Positions 39,981 to 47,853 of a stretch of DNA of 64,000 nucleotides are shown in pieces (positions within the stretch are counted from its first letter, which is position 1; each line of letters opens with the position of its first letter). The DNA is from Promicromonosporaceae bacterium (GTDB lineage: Bacteria; Actinomycetota; Actinomycetes; Actinomycetales; Cellulomonadaceae): positions 1 through 64,000 of the forward strand of contig WRHK01000017.1 in the NCBI GenBank assembly GCA_009783295.1. The letters are read 5' to 3'. A program made the translations under genes and the position numbers. The notes beneath the pieces were generated by a model. The model saw only the letters and a list, made by a program, of their open reading frames with translations, was not told where the DNA came from and made no database searches.

Positions 39981-40008
39981 GCCTCGGGCCCTGTGGGTCA
40001 CCCGAGGC
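39981..40008 (-). promoter_or_regulatory. Hairpin just upstream of the rsmH ribosome site
   Basis: Eight-base arms GCCTCGGG and CCCGAGGC enclose a 12-base loop, ending about 13 bases before the rsmH start and close to its GGAGGAG site. It could attenuate read-through from mraZ into the wall operon or influence rsmH translation. Nothing else is coded in this 150-base gap. Confidence 0.45.
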
Positions 40009-40117
40009 CCCGTCCTGCCAGGTCTCCCTCCGCGTCCTTCTGGCACCGGGGAAGTGCGCCAGACCCTCGCGGGGAGAGGCCTCGCGGGGCGGGGCCTCGG
40101 TGGTTCGCGATGTGCAG

Positions 40118-40585
40118 TTAGAAGGCCAGGTCCGGGAAGATCTGCTCCGCCGTCTCGGAGTACGCGGCCTCCTGCTCGGCGAGGTAGCCGTCCCAGGCCG
40201 CCCTGTCCCACACCTCCACGCGGGTGCCGGCGCCGATGACGGCGACGTCCCGGTCGAGGCCGGCGTACTCGCGCAGGGTCGGCGGGATGGAGATCCGCCC
40301 CTGCTTGTCCGGCACCTCGTCGCTGGCCCCCGACAGCAGCACACGCAGGTAGTCGCGTGCCTGACGGGAGGTCACCGGCGCCTGCCGGACCTGCTCGTAC
40401 ATCCGGGAGAACTCGTCCATGGGCATCAGGAAGAGACAGCGCTCCTGCCCTCGCGTCATGACCAGGCCTGAGGAGAGCCGTCCCCGGAACTTCGCCGGGA
40501 GGATCAGGCGGCCCTTCTCGTCGAGCCTGGGGGTGTACGTGCCCAGCAGAAGGCCAGTGCCGACGAGCGACTCAACCCCTGCCAC
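40118..40585 (-). CDS. mraZ: MraZ, transcriptional regulator of the division/wall operon
   Basis: A 155-residue double-AbrB-fold DNA-binding protein; [19 protein letters not shown] and the second copy [18 protein letters not shown] are clear. It forms rings and binds short direct repeats before its own gene. The usual MFLGTY start reads LLLGTY here, so I use GTG 40585, twelve codons earlier, with GGAGG eight bases upstream. The start is moderately certain. Phased GTGGAG repeats begin 20 bases before it, consistent with autoregulation. It heads the division cluster. Confidence 0.92.
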   Translation of the reverse strand: MAGVESLVGTGLLLGTYTPRLDEKGRLILPAKFRGRLSSGLVMTRGQERCLFLMPMDEFSRMYEQVRQAPVTSRQARDYLRVLLSGASDEVPDKQGRISIPPTLREYAGLDRDVAVIGAGTRVEVWDRAAWDGYLAEQEAAYSETAEQIFPDLAF

Positions 40586-40605
40586 GGCCCGCACCTCCTC
40601 CAGCG

Positions 40606-40641
40606 CTCCCGTGCACTCCACGCTACTCCACAACGCTCCAC
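40606..40641 (-). promoter_or_regulatory. MraZ-type operator: 10-base-phased GTGGAG array before mraZ
   Basis: Read on the minus strand, GTGGAG occurs three times at exact 10-base spacing, followed by a fourth, degenerate CGGGAG in register. It ends 20 bases upstream of the mraZ start. MraZ rings are known to contact several such direct repeats spaced one helical turn apart; sequence and position fit this well. Confidence 0.8.
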
Positions 40642-40683
40642 GATTCCTGGCAAGATGGCACCGCTTGTTCCCTGTGGACGGTT

Positions 40684-40703
40684 CAGGGCATACGTATGCC
40701 CTG
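40684..40703. promoter_or_regulatory. Perfect 20-base palindrome between mraZ and moxR
   Basis: CAGGGCATACGTATGCCCTG is identical to its reverse complement over all 20 bases. It lies midway between the two opposing GTGGAG arrays and about equidistant from both divergent promoters. Its TACGTA centre is AT-rich for this genome. It is a likely site for a dimeric regulator or for overlapping -10 elements; the factor is unknown. Confidence 0.6.
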
Positions 40704-40712
40704 GTCAGCGCC

Positions 40713-40739
40713 GTGGGGATGAAGTGGAGGGGCGTGGAG
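40713..40739 (+). promoter_or_regulatory. Second MraZ-like array oriented toward moxR
   Basis: On the plus strand, GTGGGG (40713), GTGGAG (40724) and GTGGAG (40734) are spaced 11 and 10 bases apart, about 120 bases before the moxR start. The motif and phasing copy the array before mraZ but face the other gene. MraZ control of the MoxR operon is inferred. Confidence 0.55.
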
Positions 40740-40859
40740 GGCGCGCGGGGCCGCCGGGTGGTTTCCGTTGTGAGGGCGGTCACGGTGAGGTCACAGTTCC
40801 ACTAGGCTCGGGGTACTCCTTCCGGCGGCGGAGGAGCCGTCCTCGAAGCGGAGGCCCTA

Positions 40860-41900
40860 GTGCAGCCCGAACCTCTCACTCCCACCCTCACCGAGCCCGC
40901 CGCGACCGGGCTCCCGGAGAAGGACGGGACGGGGCGCCCCCCGCAGCACGCCACGCTGGACGAGCTCGTCGAGGTCACCACCCGGGTGCGCGCCGCCGTC
41001 GAGTCGGTGGTCAGCGGGCGGCCCGGCCTGGCCTGGCTGACGGTCGCCGTGCTGCTGGCCGAGGGCCACCTGCTGGTGGAGGATGTGCCCGGCGTCGGCA
41101 AGACGACGCTCGCCAAGGCGCTCGCCAAGTCCATCGACTGCAAGGTGGGCCGCATCCAGTTCACGCCCGACCTGCTGCCGAGCGACCTCACCGGCGTCAA
41201 CATCTTCCGCACGCAGACGAACCAGTTCGAGTTCCGCCCCGGGCCCGTGTTCAACAACATCGTCATCGGCGACGAGATCAACCGGGCCTCCCCCAAGACG
41301 CAGTCCGCGCTGCTCGAGTGCATGGAGGAGGGCCAGACGACGATCGACGGCGTCACCCACCGCCTGCCGCACCCGTTCCTGGTCGTGGCGACGCAGAACC
41401 CGGTGGAGATGGAGGGCACCTACCCCCTCCCCGAGGCGCAGCGCGACCGGTTCATGGCCCGCCTCACGGTCGGCTACCCAGACCAGGACGCCGAGATGCT
41501 CATGCTGGACCGCCAGGAGGCCGTCTCCCCGCTGGCGCACCTCTCCCCCGTGACCACGGGCGCCACGATGCTGCGGCTCGCGGAGCTGGTCCGGCAGGTG
41601 CACGCATCGCCCGCGGTCAAGCAGTACGTGCTCGACCTGGTGGGCGCCACGCGCAACCACCCGTCGCTGCGGCTCGGCGCGTCGCCGCGCGCCTCGCTCC
41701 AGCTGCTCAAGGTGGCCAAGGCGAGCGCCGCGATGGCGGGCCGGGAGCACGTGCTGCCCGACGACGTGCAGCAGCTCGCGGTCGCCGTCGTCGCGCACCG
41801 GCTCATCCTCACCACGGAGGCCCGCCTCAACGGCGTCTCCGCGCAGGACGTCGTCGCGCAGGTGGTCGAGCGCACGCCGGTGCCCGCAGGCAGGCGCTGA
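40860..41900 (+). CDS. MoxR-family AAA+ ATPase
   Basis: A 346-residue AAA+ chaperone-like ATPase. Walker A is EDVPGVGKTT near residue 73-82 and Walker B is GDEINRA near 136; VATQNPVEMEGTYPLPEAQRD is the MoxR signature. Members assemble or activate protein complexes, and with DUF58 and transglutaminase partners form a recurrent three-gene cell-envelope or stress module. The start is GTG 40860 with GGAGG upstream. Its stop overlaps the DUF58 ATG by one base. It is divergent from mraZ. Confidence 0.93.
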   Translation: MQPEPLTPTLTEPAATGLPEKDGTGRPPQHATLDELVEVTTRVRAAVESVVSGRPGLAWLTVAVLLAEGHLLVEDVPGVGKTTLAKALAKSIDCKVGRIQFTPDLLPSDLTGVNIFRTQTNQFEFRPGPVFNNIVIGDEINRASPKTQSALLECMEEGQTTIDGVTHRLPHPFLVVATQNPVEMEGTYPLPEAQRDRFMARLTVGYPDQDAEMLMLDRQEAVSPLAHLSPVTTGATMLRLAELVRQVHASPAVKQYVLDLVGATRNHPSLRLGASPRASLQLLKVAKASAAMAGREHVLPDDVQQLAVAVVAHRLILTTEARLNGVSAQDVVAQVVERTPVPAGRR

Positions 41901-43189
41901 TGCGCGACGCCCTGCGCCGGATCGCCCGCGTGCGACCCACGCGACGGGGCGTCGCGCTGGCGGTCGCCGGGGCCGGGCTCGTGGTGACGGGGATGCTGCT
42001 CGGGCTGCCCGACGTCGTGGGCGTGGGCGTCGCGGGGATCGCCGTCGTGGCCATGGCCTGGCTGTCCCAGGGCCTCGGCCGGCTGGACGCGGGCCGCGGC
42101 GCGCTCTCGGTCTCCCGGCGCGTGTCGCCGGACCCGGTCGTGCGCGGGCAGGAGGCCGCGACGGACCTGCTGGTCACCGCCGCGCGCCGGTCGGCGGTCG
42201 CATACGAGCGGCTGGGCCGCATCCGCCTCTCGGAGCAGGCCGCGCACGAGCTCGCGGGCGACGGCGGCGTGCGCGCACGCGTCTCGGCGCAGCCCGACCG
42301 CATCCAGGTGCACTACTCGATCCACCCCGCCCGCCGCGGGCGCTGGCCGCTGGGCCCCCTGCTGACCACGCGCACCGACGCGTTCGGCCTCGTGCGCACC
42401 ACGCAGCCGCTCGGCGCGCCCACCATCGTGTCGGTCTGGCCCCGCACCACCGAGCTGCCGGTGGGCAAGGGCCTGCTCGGCGACCTCGAGCATGCGGGCG
42501 CCGGCGCGCGTCTCACCGCGCCCGACGACGCCGTGCTGCGTGAGTACGTCGCCGGCGACGACCCGCGCCGCGTGCACTGGCCCACCGCCGCGCGGCAGGG
42601 CCGCCTCATGGTGCGCGCCGACGAGGCCGCCGGGGTGCGGCCCGTGTCGGTGCTCCTCGACCGCGCCCTGCTCACCGCGCCCGGCGAGTCGCGGTCCGTC
42701 GCGGGCCTCACGCACGCGCACGGCGAGTGGTCCGTCGAGCTCGCAGCGTCGCTCGCCTGCTCGTTCCTCGAGGCCGGCCACCCCGTGCGGCTGGTCGCTA
42801 CGATGCGCGCGCCCTCCGTCGGGTCGTTCGTCACCGGCTCGAACAGCGGCCGGCCGGCCCTCCTCGACGTCACGGTCGACCTGCACGGCCACCGCACGCT
42901 CGCCGACGCCGACGCCGCCCTCGCCGCCACCGCGCAGGCGCTGCGCGCGGGGCACGCGCCCGGCGACGTCGCCGTCGCGGTGCTGCGCCCGCCGACGCCT
43001 GAGGGCCTGCGCGAGCTCGCCGCGATGTCCACCGAGGGGACGACGTGCCTCGCGCTCGTGGTGGGTGAGGCCGCCGCCTGCGCACAGAGCGCCGCCGCCC
43101 TGCGGTCGGCCGGCTGGCACGTGGCCACGGCCCCCGCCGGGACCGCCCACGAGAAGGCCTGGGCCACCCTCTCGGAGCGTGCCGCATGA
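41900..43189 (+). CDS. DUF58 domain-containing protein
   Basis: A 429-residue protein: two N-terminal membrane helices (GVALAVAGAGLVVTGMLLGL and VGVGVAGIAVVAMAWL), then a DUF58 von Willebrand-like domain with YVAGDDPRRVHWPTAAR near residue 215. It is probably attached to the cytoplasmic face and works with MoxR and the transglutaminase. The overlaps on both sides (TGATG and ATGA) show tight co-expression. Biochemical role is unknown. Confidence 0.9.
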   Translation: MRDALRRIARVRPTRRGVALAVAGAGLVVTGMLLGLPDVVGVGVAGIAVVAMAWLSQGLGRLDAGRGALSVSRRVSPDPVVRGQEAATDLLVTAARRSAVAYERLGRIRLSEQAAHELAGDGGVRARVSAQPDRIQVHYSIHPARRGRWPLGPLLTTRTDAFGLVRTTQPLGAPTIVSVWPRTTELPVGKGLLGDLEHAGAGARLTAPDDAVLREYVAGDDPRRVHWPTAARQGRLMVRADEAAGVRPVSVLLDRALLTAPGESRSVAGLTHAHGEWSVELAASLACSFLEAGHPVRLVATMRAPSVGSFVTGSNSGRPALLDVTVDLHGHRTLADADAALAATAQALRAGHAPGDVAVAVLRPPTPEGLRELAAMSTEGTTCLALVVGEAAACAQSAAALRSAGWHVATAPAGTAHEKAWATLSERAA

Positions 43190-45447
43190 TCCCCGCCCAG
43201 ACCAGCGTCACCACGCGGCTGGCCGTGGCGACGGCCCTGGTCACCGCTGCCGTCATCTCGTCGATGGTCGCCCTCACGCAGATCGTGCTGCCGCCGTGGC
43301 CCGCCATGGGCACGGTCGGCGTGCTGCTCGTGGCCGTCGTGCTCGTCACCACGCGCGCGCTCCTCGGCGGGCGCCGGGCCCGGCTCGCCGCCGCGGCCCG
43401 CGCCGGGGCGACGCTGCGCCGCGTCCCGTCCGACGACGGCGGCGCCGGTTCCGCCCTGCCCACCGTGCTCGGGCTCGTCGTCGGGCTCTGGTACCTGCTC
43501 GCGCGGTTCGGCGGGCCGGGGGGCACGACGGACTGGCTCGTCGGCCCCAGGTCGGTCGGCCACCTGTTCGACCAGGTCGGGGCGGCGGGCGACGTCATCC
43601 GCTCGGAGGTCGCCCCCGTCGTCTCCTCCCCCGCCGTCGCGCTGCTGTGCATCGGCGGGTCGATCGGCGTGCTGATCGTGGCCGACGCTCTCGTGGCCGG
43701 GCTGCGCCACCCGCTCATCGGCGGGGCCGTCGTGCTGGTGCTCTGGTCCCCGTCGCTCGTGCTGACCTCGTCGGTGCCGTGGCACACGTTCGCCGTGACG
43801 GTCGCCGCGCTGCTGCTCGGGCTGACGCTCGACGGGTCCCCGACGCCGCGCCGCGCCCTGCGCGACGCCCGGGTGGCCACGCAGGTGCGCTCGGCCGAGC
43901 GCCGGCGCGCCGTGCGCACCACCGTCACCGCGGCGGGCGTCACCGCCGTCGCGCTCGCCGCGGGCGGGGCCATCGCGTCCGTGCCCGGCGGCGGCGGCAC
44001 GTGGACCAACATGTTCACGACGTCGTCGCACTCGGTGCGGCTCGCCGACAACCTCGACGTCTACCGCTCCCTCAGCGCCCGCTCCGACAGCGTCGTGCTG
44101 AGCTACACGACGACGTCGTCCGACAACGTGGGACCGCTGCGCCTCATGACCCTGTCGACGTTCGACGGGCGCGCGTGGGTGCCGCAGGGCAGCGAGGACG
44201 GCCAGCAGGTCGACCCCGGCACCGTCCTGTTCCCGCAGACCGTGCAGACCACGGACCCCACGACGGTCAAGCTGACCGTGGGCTCCATGCGCGAGCCGCA
44301 CCTGCCCGTGTCGATCGAGCCCCGCAGCGTCCAGGCCGACGGCGACTGGCGCTACGACAGCGTGCGCGACCAGGTCTTCGGCGGGCCGCAGACGGAGCAG
44401 GGCCAGACCTTCACCCTCACCGTGCACCCGCGCGACCTGTCCGCCGACATCCTGCGGGCCGAGCCGAGCGGCGCGAACGACGTCGCCGCCCAGTACCTCG
44501 ACGTGCCCGACTCGCCGCGCAAGTCCGACATCGAGGCGCTCGCCCACCAGCTCGTCGGCAAGGCGTCGACGGACTTCGACAAGGCGGTGCTGATCCAGGA
44601 CTACCTGCGCGGCCCGAGCTTCACGTACGACGTCAACGTGCCCCGCGGGCGCACCGGCGACGCCGTGTGGGACTTCCTGCAGCAGCGGCGCGGGTACTGC
44701 GTCCAGTTCGCGACGTCGATGGTGGTGCTCGCTCGGTCGCTCGGGATCCCCGCGCGGCTCGGCGTCGGCTACCTGCCCGGCACCCAGGACCCGCAGACCG
44801 GCACCTGGACCGTGACCGGCAAGGACTCGCACGCCTGGCCCGAGCTGTACTTCCCCGGGTCGGGCTGGGTGCGGTTCGAGCCGACACCCGCCGTGCAGAC
44901 CGGCGCGGCCCCCGCGTACGCCAGCTCGACCACCACGTCGGGCGGCACGGTCTCGAGCCCGACGCCGACGATCGCCGACAACAACCCGCACCAGACCGCC
45001 GGCCCGACGCAGGGCGCGGTCCCGACGGCGACCGAGACGCGCACACCGGCGCAGGTCGCCCACGCGCAGTCGGAGCTGCACCGCTGGCTGATCGGCGCGG
45101 GCGTGCTGCTGCTGCTCGTCGCAGGCGCGCTCGTGCTGGCCGTCCGCCGCCGCCGCTCGCGGCCGCCGCGCGACGCCGAGGAGGCCTGGAACCGCGTCGT
45201 CGCGGCGCTCTCCGGCGCGGGCGTCAGCCTGCCGACGGCCACGACGCCTCGCCGGGCACCCGGCGAGGCGGCGACCGCCTGGGCGGCCAAGCGGGGCGAG
45301 CCGATCCCCGACGACGTGCGCACGGGTCTCGCGACGCTCGCGGACGCGCTCGAGAACGAGCGTTACGCGGCCCGGGCAGAGCAGGTCGACGGCGAGGCGC
45401 TCGCCCAGATGGTGCGTGAAGTGACCGCGGGGATCGCGGGCCGATAA
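43186..45447 (+). CDS. TgpA-like membrane transglutaminase
   Basis: A 753-residue protein. Six or so N-terminal membrane helices (DUF3488/TgpA region, about residues 1-265) precede an external transglutaminase-like domain with Cys in RRGYCVQF (about 505) and His in DSHAWPELYFPG (about 548). A Thr/Ser/Pro-rich linker and another helix (LLIGAGVLLLLVAGALVLAV region) precede a DUF4129-like tail. It is the third member of the MoxR-DUF58-transglutaminase cluster; a wall or periplasmic protein substrate is assumed. Its TAA stop sits in the loop of a strong terminator. Confidence 0.9.
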   Translation: MIPAQTSVTTRLAVATALVTAAVISSMVALTQIVLPPWPAMGTVGVLLVAVVLVTTRALLGGRRARLAAAARAGATLRRVPSDDGGAGSALPTVLGLVVGLWYLLARFGGPGGTTDWLVGPRSVGHLFDQVGAAGDVIRSEVAPVVSSPAVALLCIGGSIGVLIVADALVAGLRHPLIGGAVVLVLWSPSLVLTSSVPWHTFAVTVAALLLGLTLDGSPTPRRALRDARVATQVRSAERRRAVRTTVTAAGVTAVALAAGGAIASVPGGGGTWTNMFTTSSHSVRLADNLDVYRSLSARSDSVVLSYTTTSSDNVGPLRLMTLSTFDGRAWVPQGSEDGQQVDPGTVLFPQTVQTTDPTTVKLTVGSMREPHLPVSIEPRSVQADGDWRYDSVRDQVFGGPQTEQGQTFTLTVHPRDLSADILRAEPSGANDVAAQYLDVPDSPRKSDIEALAHQLVGKASTDFDKAVLIQDYLRGPSFTYDVNVPRGRTGDAVWDFLQQRRGYCVQFATSMVVLARSLGIPARLGVGYLPGTQDPQTGTWTVTGKDSHAWPELYFPGSGWVRFEPTPAVQTGAAPAYASSTTTSGGTVSSPTPTIADNNPHQTAGPTQGAVPTATETRTPAQVAHAQSELHRWLIGAGVLLLLVAGALVLAVRRRRSRPPRDAEEAWNRVVAALSGAGVSLPTATTPRRAPGEAATAWAAKRGEPIPDDVRTGLATLADALENERYAARAEQVDGEALAQMVREVTAGIAGR

Positions 45448-45466
45448 GGCCCGCGATCCCCGCGGT
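45424..45466. terminator. 19-base-stem terminator between convergent genes
   Basis: A perfect 19-base-pair stem with loop GATAA; the TAA in the loop is the transglutaminase stop codon. The 3' side faces the DUF3040 gene on the opposite strand (ending 45508), so it can stop transcription in both directions. No T-run is needed with such a stem in GC-rich actinobacteria. Confidence 0.85.
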
Positions 45467-45507
45467 ACGGCTGTGCGGCCACGACCGTGTGACCGGAACC
45501 GTGTGGG

Positions 45508-45909
45508 CTAGAGGCCCTGCTCCCGTCGGCGGTCCCAGCGGGCCTCGAGGCGTGACATGAAGCCCGACCGGCCCTTGGCCGGCTTGCTGGCGGGCCGGGC
45601 GCCGACGCTGCCGTCCGCGCGGACCGCACCCTGCGGGCCCTTGGCCTTGGACCGCGGAGCGAAGGCGAACGCCCATGCGACGGCGGCGAACATGACCGCG
45701 AAGCCGATGACGCCCAGGACCACGTGGGACTGTGCCGCGCCGAGCACGAGAAGGAGCAGGCCGCCGGCCAGCCCGATCGCTGCGACGACATAGCGCACCA
45801 CAGGACGGCGCCCCGACGACTGGAGGGCATTCGCCAGCCGCGGATCGTCGCTCGTCAGCGCGCGCTCCATCTGTTCCAGCACGCGCTGCTCGTACTCGGA
45901 AAGAGGCAT
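45508..45909 (-). CDS. DUF3040 membrane protein
   Basis: A 133-residue protein beginning MPLSEYEQRVLEQMERAL, the DUF3040 hallmark found near division and dinB genes in actinobacteria. Two hydrophobic segments (VVAAIGLAGGLLLLVLGAA and VVLGVIGFAVMFAAVAWAFAF) form a hairpin in the membrane; the tail is basic. Function is unknown. It is 13 bases downstream of dinB on the same strand, so it may share the SOS transcript. Confidence 0.9.
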   Translation of the reverse strand: MPLSEYEQRVLEQMERALTSDDPRLANALQSSGRRPVVRYVVAAIGLAGGLLLLVLGAAQSHVVLGVIGFAVMFAAVAWAFAFAPRSKAKGPQGAVRADGSVGARPASKPAKGRSGFMSRLEARWDRRREQGL

Positions 45910-45922
45910 CGAGACCCCCTCG

Positions 45923-47254
45923 TCAGGTTGTTCTTCTTCGCACCAGGATAGGCCCGGAAATCGGTGACGGGGTAGTCAGGGCGTCGTCACGACGCGAAGG
46001 AAGCGCCTCTGAGGCGCGTCGGCTCTCTGCAGACATTCCGCCTGCTCCCAGGCCGATCGCCCGGGACCCGAAGCGCTGGCGGACGGCGTCGAGCGCGAGC
46101 TCGGCCTCCCGCTGCACGGACGGCCGCTCGGAGCTCGCCTCGTCGAGCGTCAGCTGTTCGGCCATGCCCGTCCGCAGGCTCAGGTTCTCCGCCCGCACGC
46201 CCACGAGGCGCACGGGGAGGCCGCGGAGGTCGACCGCCGAGAGCAGCTCCCGCGCGACCCGGTACAGCTCGCGCGCGACGTCGGTGGGGCCGTCGAGCGT
46301 GCGCGACCGGGTCAGGGTGCGGAAGTCGTTGGTGCGCACCTTGAGGGCCACCGTGCGGGTCACGACGCCCTGCTCCCGCAGGCGGGCTGCGACCTTGTCG
46401 CACAGCTCGAGCACGCGCGCCTCGATCGCCACACGGTCGCTCTGGTCGGTGCCGAACGTCGTCTCGTTCCCGATCGACCGCTCCGACTCGGACGGCACCA
46501 CGGGACGGGGGTCGCGTCCCCACGAGAGGTCGTACAGGTGCGCGCCGCCCACCCGCCCGACGGCGGCCTGCACCGTCGCCACGTCGGAGTCGGCGAGCTG
46601 GGCGACCGTCGTGATGCCCCAGCGGGCGAGCTGCGCCTCCGTCTTCTCCCCCACCCCCCACAGCGCCCCGACGGGCAGCGTCCGCAGGAACGGGACGGAC
46701 GCCTCGGCGGGCACGAGCAGCATGCCGTCGGGCTTCGCGTGCGTGGAGGCGAGCTTGGCCAGGAACTTGTTCTTGGCGATGCCCACGGAGCACGTCACGC
46801 CGTGCACGGCCTGCACGTGCGCCCGGAGACGCGCCCCGATGGCGGTGGGCGGGCCGAGCCGTCGCCGCGCGCCCGAGACGTCGAGGAACGCCTCGTCGAT
46901 GCTGATCTGCTCGACGATGGGCGTGATCTCTCCGATCGTCGCCATGATCGAGCGCGAGACGTCGCTGTAGCGCCGGTGGTCGGGCGGCACGATCACGGCC
47001 TGCGGGCACAGCCGCATCGCCGACGTCATGGGCATGGCCGACCGCACCCCGAACGCCCGGGCCTCGTACGTGGCGGCCAGCACCACGCCGCGGCCCTGTC
47101 CGCCGACGATCACGGGCAGGCCTCGCAGCTCCGGGCGCCGCGCGAGCTCGCACATCGCGAAGAACGCGTCCATGTCGACGTGCATGACCGAGGTCCCCGA
47201 CTCGTCGGACCCCCAGTCGCGGTTCGCGGTGGCCGACCTCGGTGCCTTGCTCAT
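45923..47254 (-). CDS. dinB: DNA polymerase IV (Y-family translesion polymerase)
   Basis: A 443-residue Y-family polymerase for lesion bypass. Catalytic carboxylates are Asp27 (HVDMDAFFA), Asp120 and Glu121 (SIDEAFLDV). The little-finger domain follows (ERSIGNETTFGTDQ). The C-terminal 40 residues are a low-complexity basic tail, without a plain beta-clamp motif that I can recognise. The start is ATG 47254, 16 bases after the HEPN gene. It therefore falls under the LexA box at 47792-47807. Confidence 0.94.
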   Translation of the reverse strand: MSKAPRSATANRDWGSDESGTSVMHVDMDAFFAMCELARRPELRGLPVIVGGQGRGVVLAATYEARAFGVRSAMPMTSAMRLCPQAVIVPPDHRRYSDVSRSIMATIGEITPIVEQISIDEAFLDVSGARRRLGPPTAIGARLRAHVQAVHGVTCSVGIAKNKFLAKLASTHAKPDGMLLVPAEASVPFLRTLPVGALWGVGEKTEAQLARWGITTVAQLADSDVATVQAAVGRVGGAHLYDLSWGRDPRPVVPSESERSIGNETTFGTDQSDRVAIEARVLELCDKVAARLREQGVVTRTVALKVRTNDFRTLTRSRTLDGPTDVARELYRVARELLSAVDLRGLPVRLVGVRAENLSLRTGMAEQLTLDEASSERPSVQREAELALDAVRQRFGSRAIGLGAGGMSAESRRASEALPSRRDDALTTPSPISGPILVRRRTT

Positions 47255-47270
47255 GGCAGTGCCCGGCCGC

Positions 47271-47750
47271 TCACGACGCGGCCGTCGAGGCCCAGCGCAG
47301 CGGGCGCGCGAAGCCGGCGTCGGGCTCGACCAGGATCGCGACCTCGTCGCGGAAGTCCTCGGCGCACGCCACCAGCTCGGCGGCACGGGACGCTCGGACG
47401 GCCTCCCCGTGACCGGCGTCGACGGCGGCGCGCAGCCGGGCCCCGGAGGCGAAGTAGACGGACCAGGCCGCGAGCTGCGGCTCCACCTTGGCAAGCATCT
47501 CCCAGACCGTGCGCGCGCCCGACCGCGGGCTCGGGCGCCCCCGCAGCTCGACGACGGCGGCCGCGCTCCGCAGCGCGGAGAGGTGGGCGTGCACGAAGCG
47601 CTCGGCGGGGTCGGTCGCGGCGGCCGCCTCGGCCAGCTCGGCGTCGGCGAGGGCGAGCAGGCGGGCCACGGGCGCGGGCACGACGTCAGGCCCCGTCTCG
47701 GCGGGCACGGGCACCGAGGTGCGGCGCCGTGCCGTGTGCTTGAGAGTCAT
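47271..47750 (-). CDS. SAV_6107-family HEPN-domain protein
   Basis: A 159-residue all-helical protein. The alanine-rich helix LLALADAELAEA and ERFVHAHLSALRSAAAVVELRGRP match the SAV_6107-type HEPN family of actinobacteria. Arg51-x4-His56 gives the R-x4-H motif used as ribonuclease active site in many HEPN families; catalysis here is untested. The ATG at 47750 has a GGAGG site. A perfect LexA box lies 42 bases upstream and dinB follows 16 bases after its stop, so it is the first gene of an SOS operon. Confidence 0.85.
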   Translation of the reverse strand: MTLKHTARRRTSVPVPAETGPDVVPAPVARLLALADAELAEAAAATDPAERFVHAHLSALRSAAAVVELRGRPSPRSGARTVWEMLAKVEPQLAAWSVYFASGARLRAAVDAGHGEAVRASRAAELVACAEDFRDEVAILVEPDAGFARPLRWASTAAS

Positions 47751-47791
47751 CTCGAGCCTCCCGTCTGCGGGCTGTTCCCGCTCCGCAAGTG

Positions 47792-47807
47792 TCGAACACC
47801 TGTTCGA
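47792..47807 (-). promoter_or_regulatory. LexA (SOS) box before HEPN-dinB
   Basis: TCGAACACCTGTTCGA has the two perfect half sites TCGAAC and GTTCGA separated by four bases, the actinobacterial LexA operator. It lies 42 bases upstream of the HEPN start and 47 bases before the divergent spermidine-synthase-like gene, so it might influence both. Confidence 0.92.
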
Positions 47808-47853
47808 TCCTTGTCAATCCAGGCGCCCGCGGCGGTCTGGGAGACTGGCCCCC

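Noticed and set aside
40586-40859. A small gene in the largest intergenic gap
   Set aside because: Available frames are short, lack ribosome sites and overlap the repeat arrays and palindrome; the region reads as regulatory DNA.
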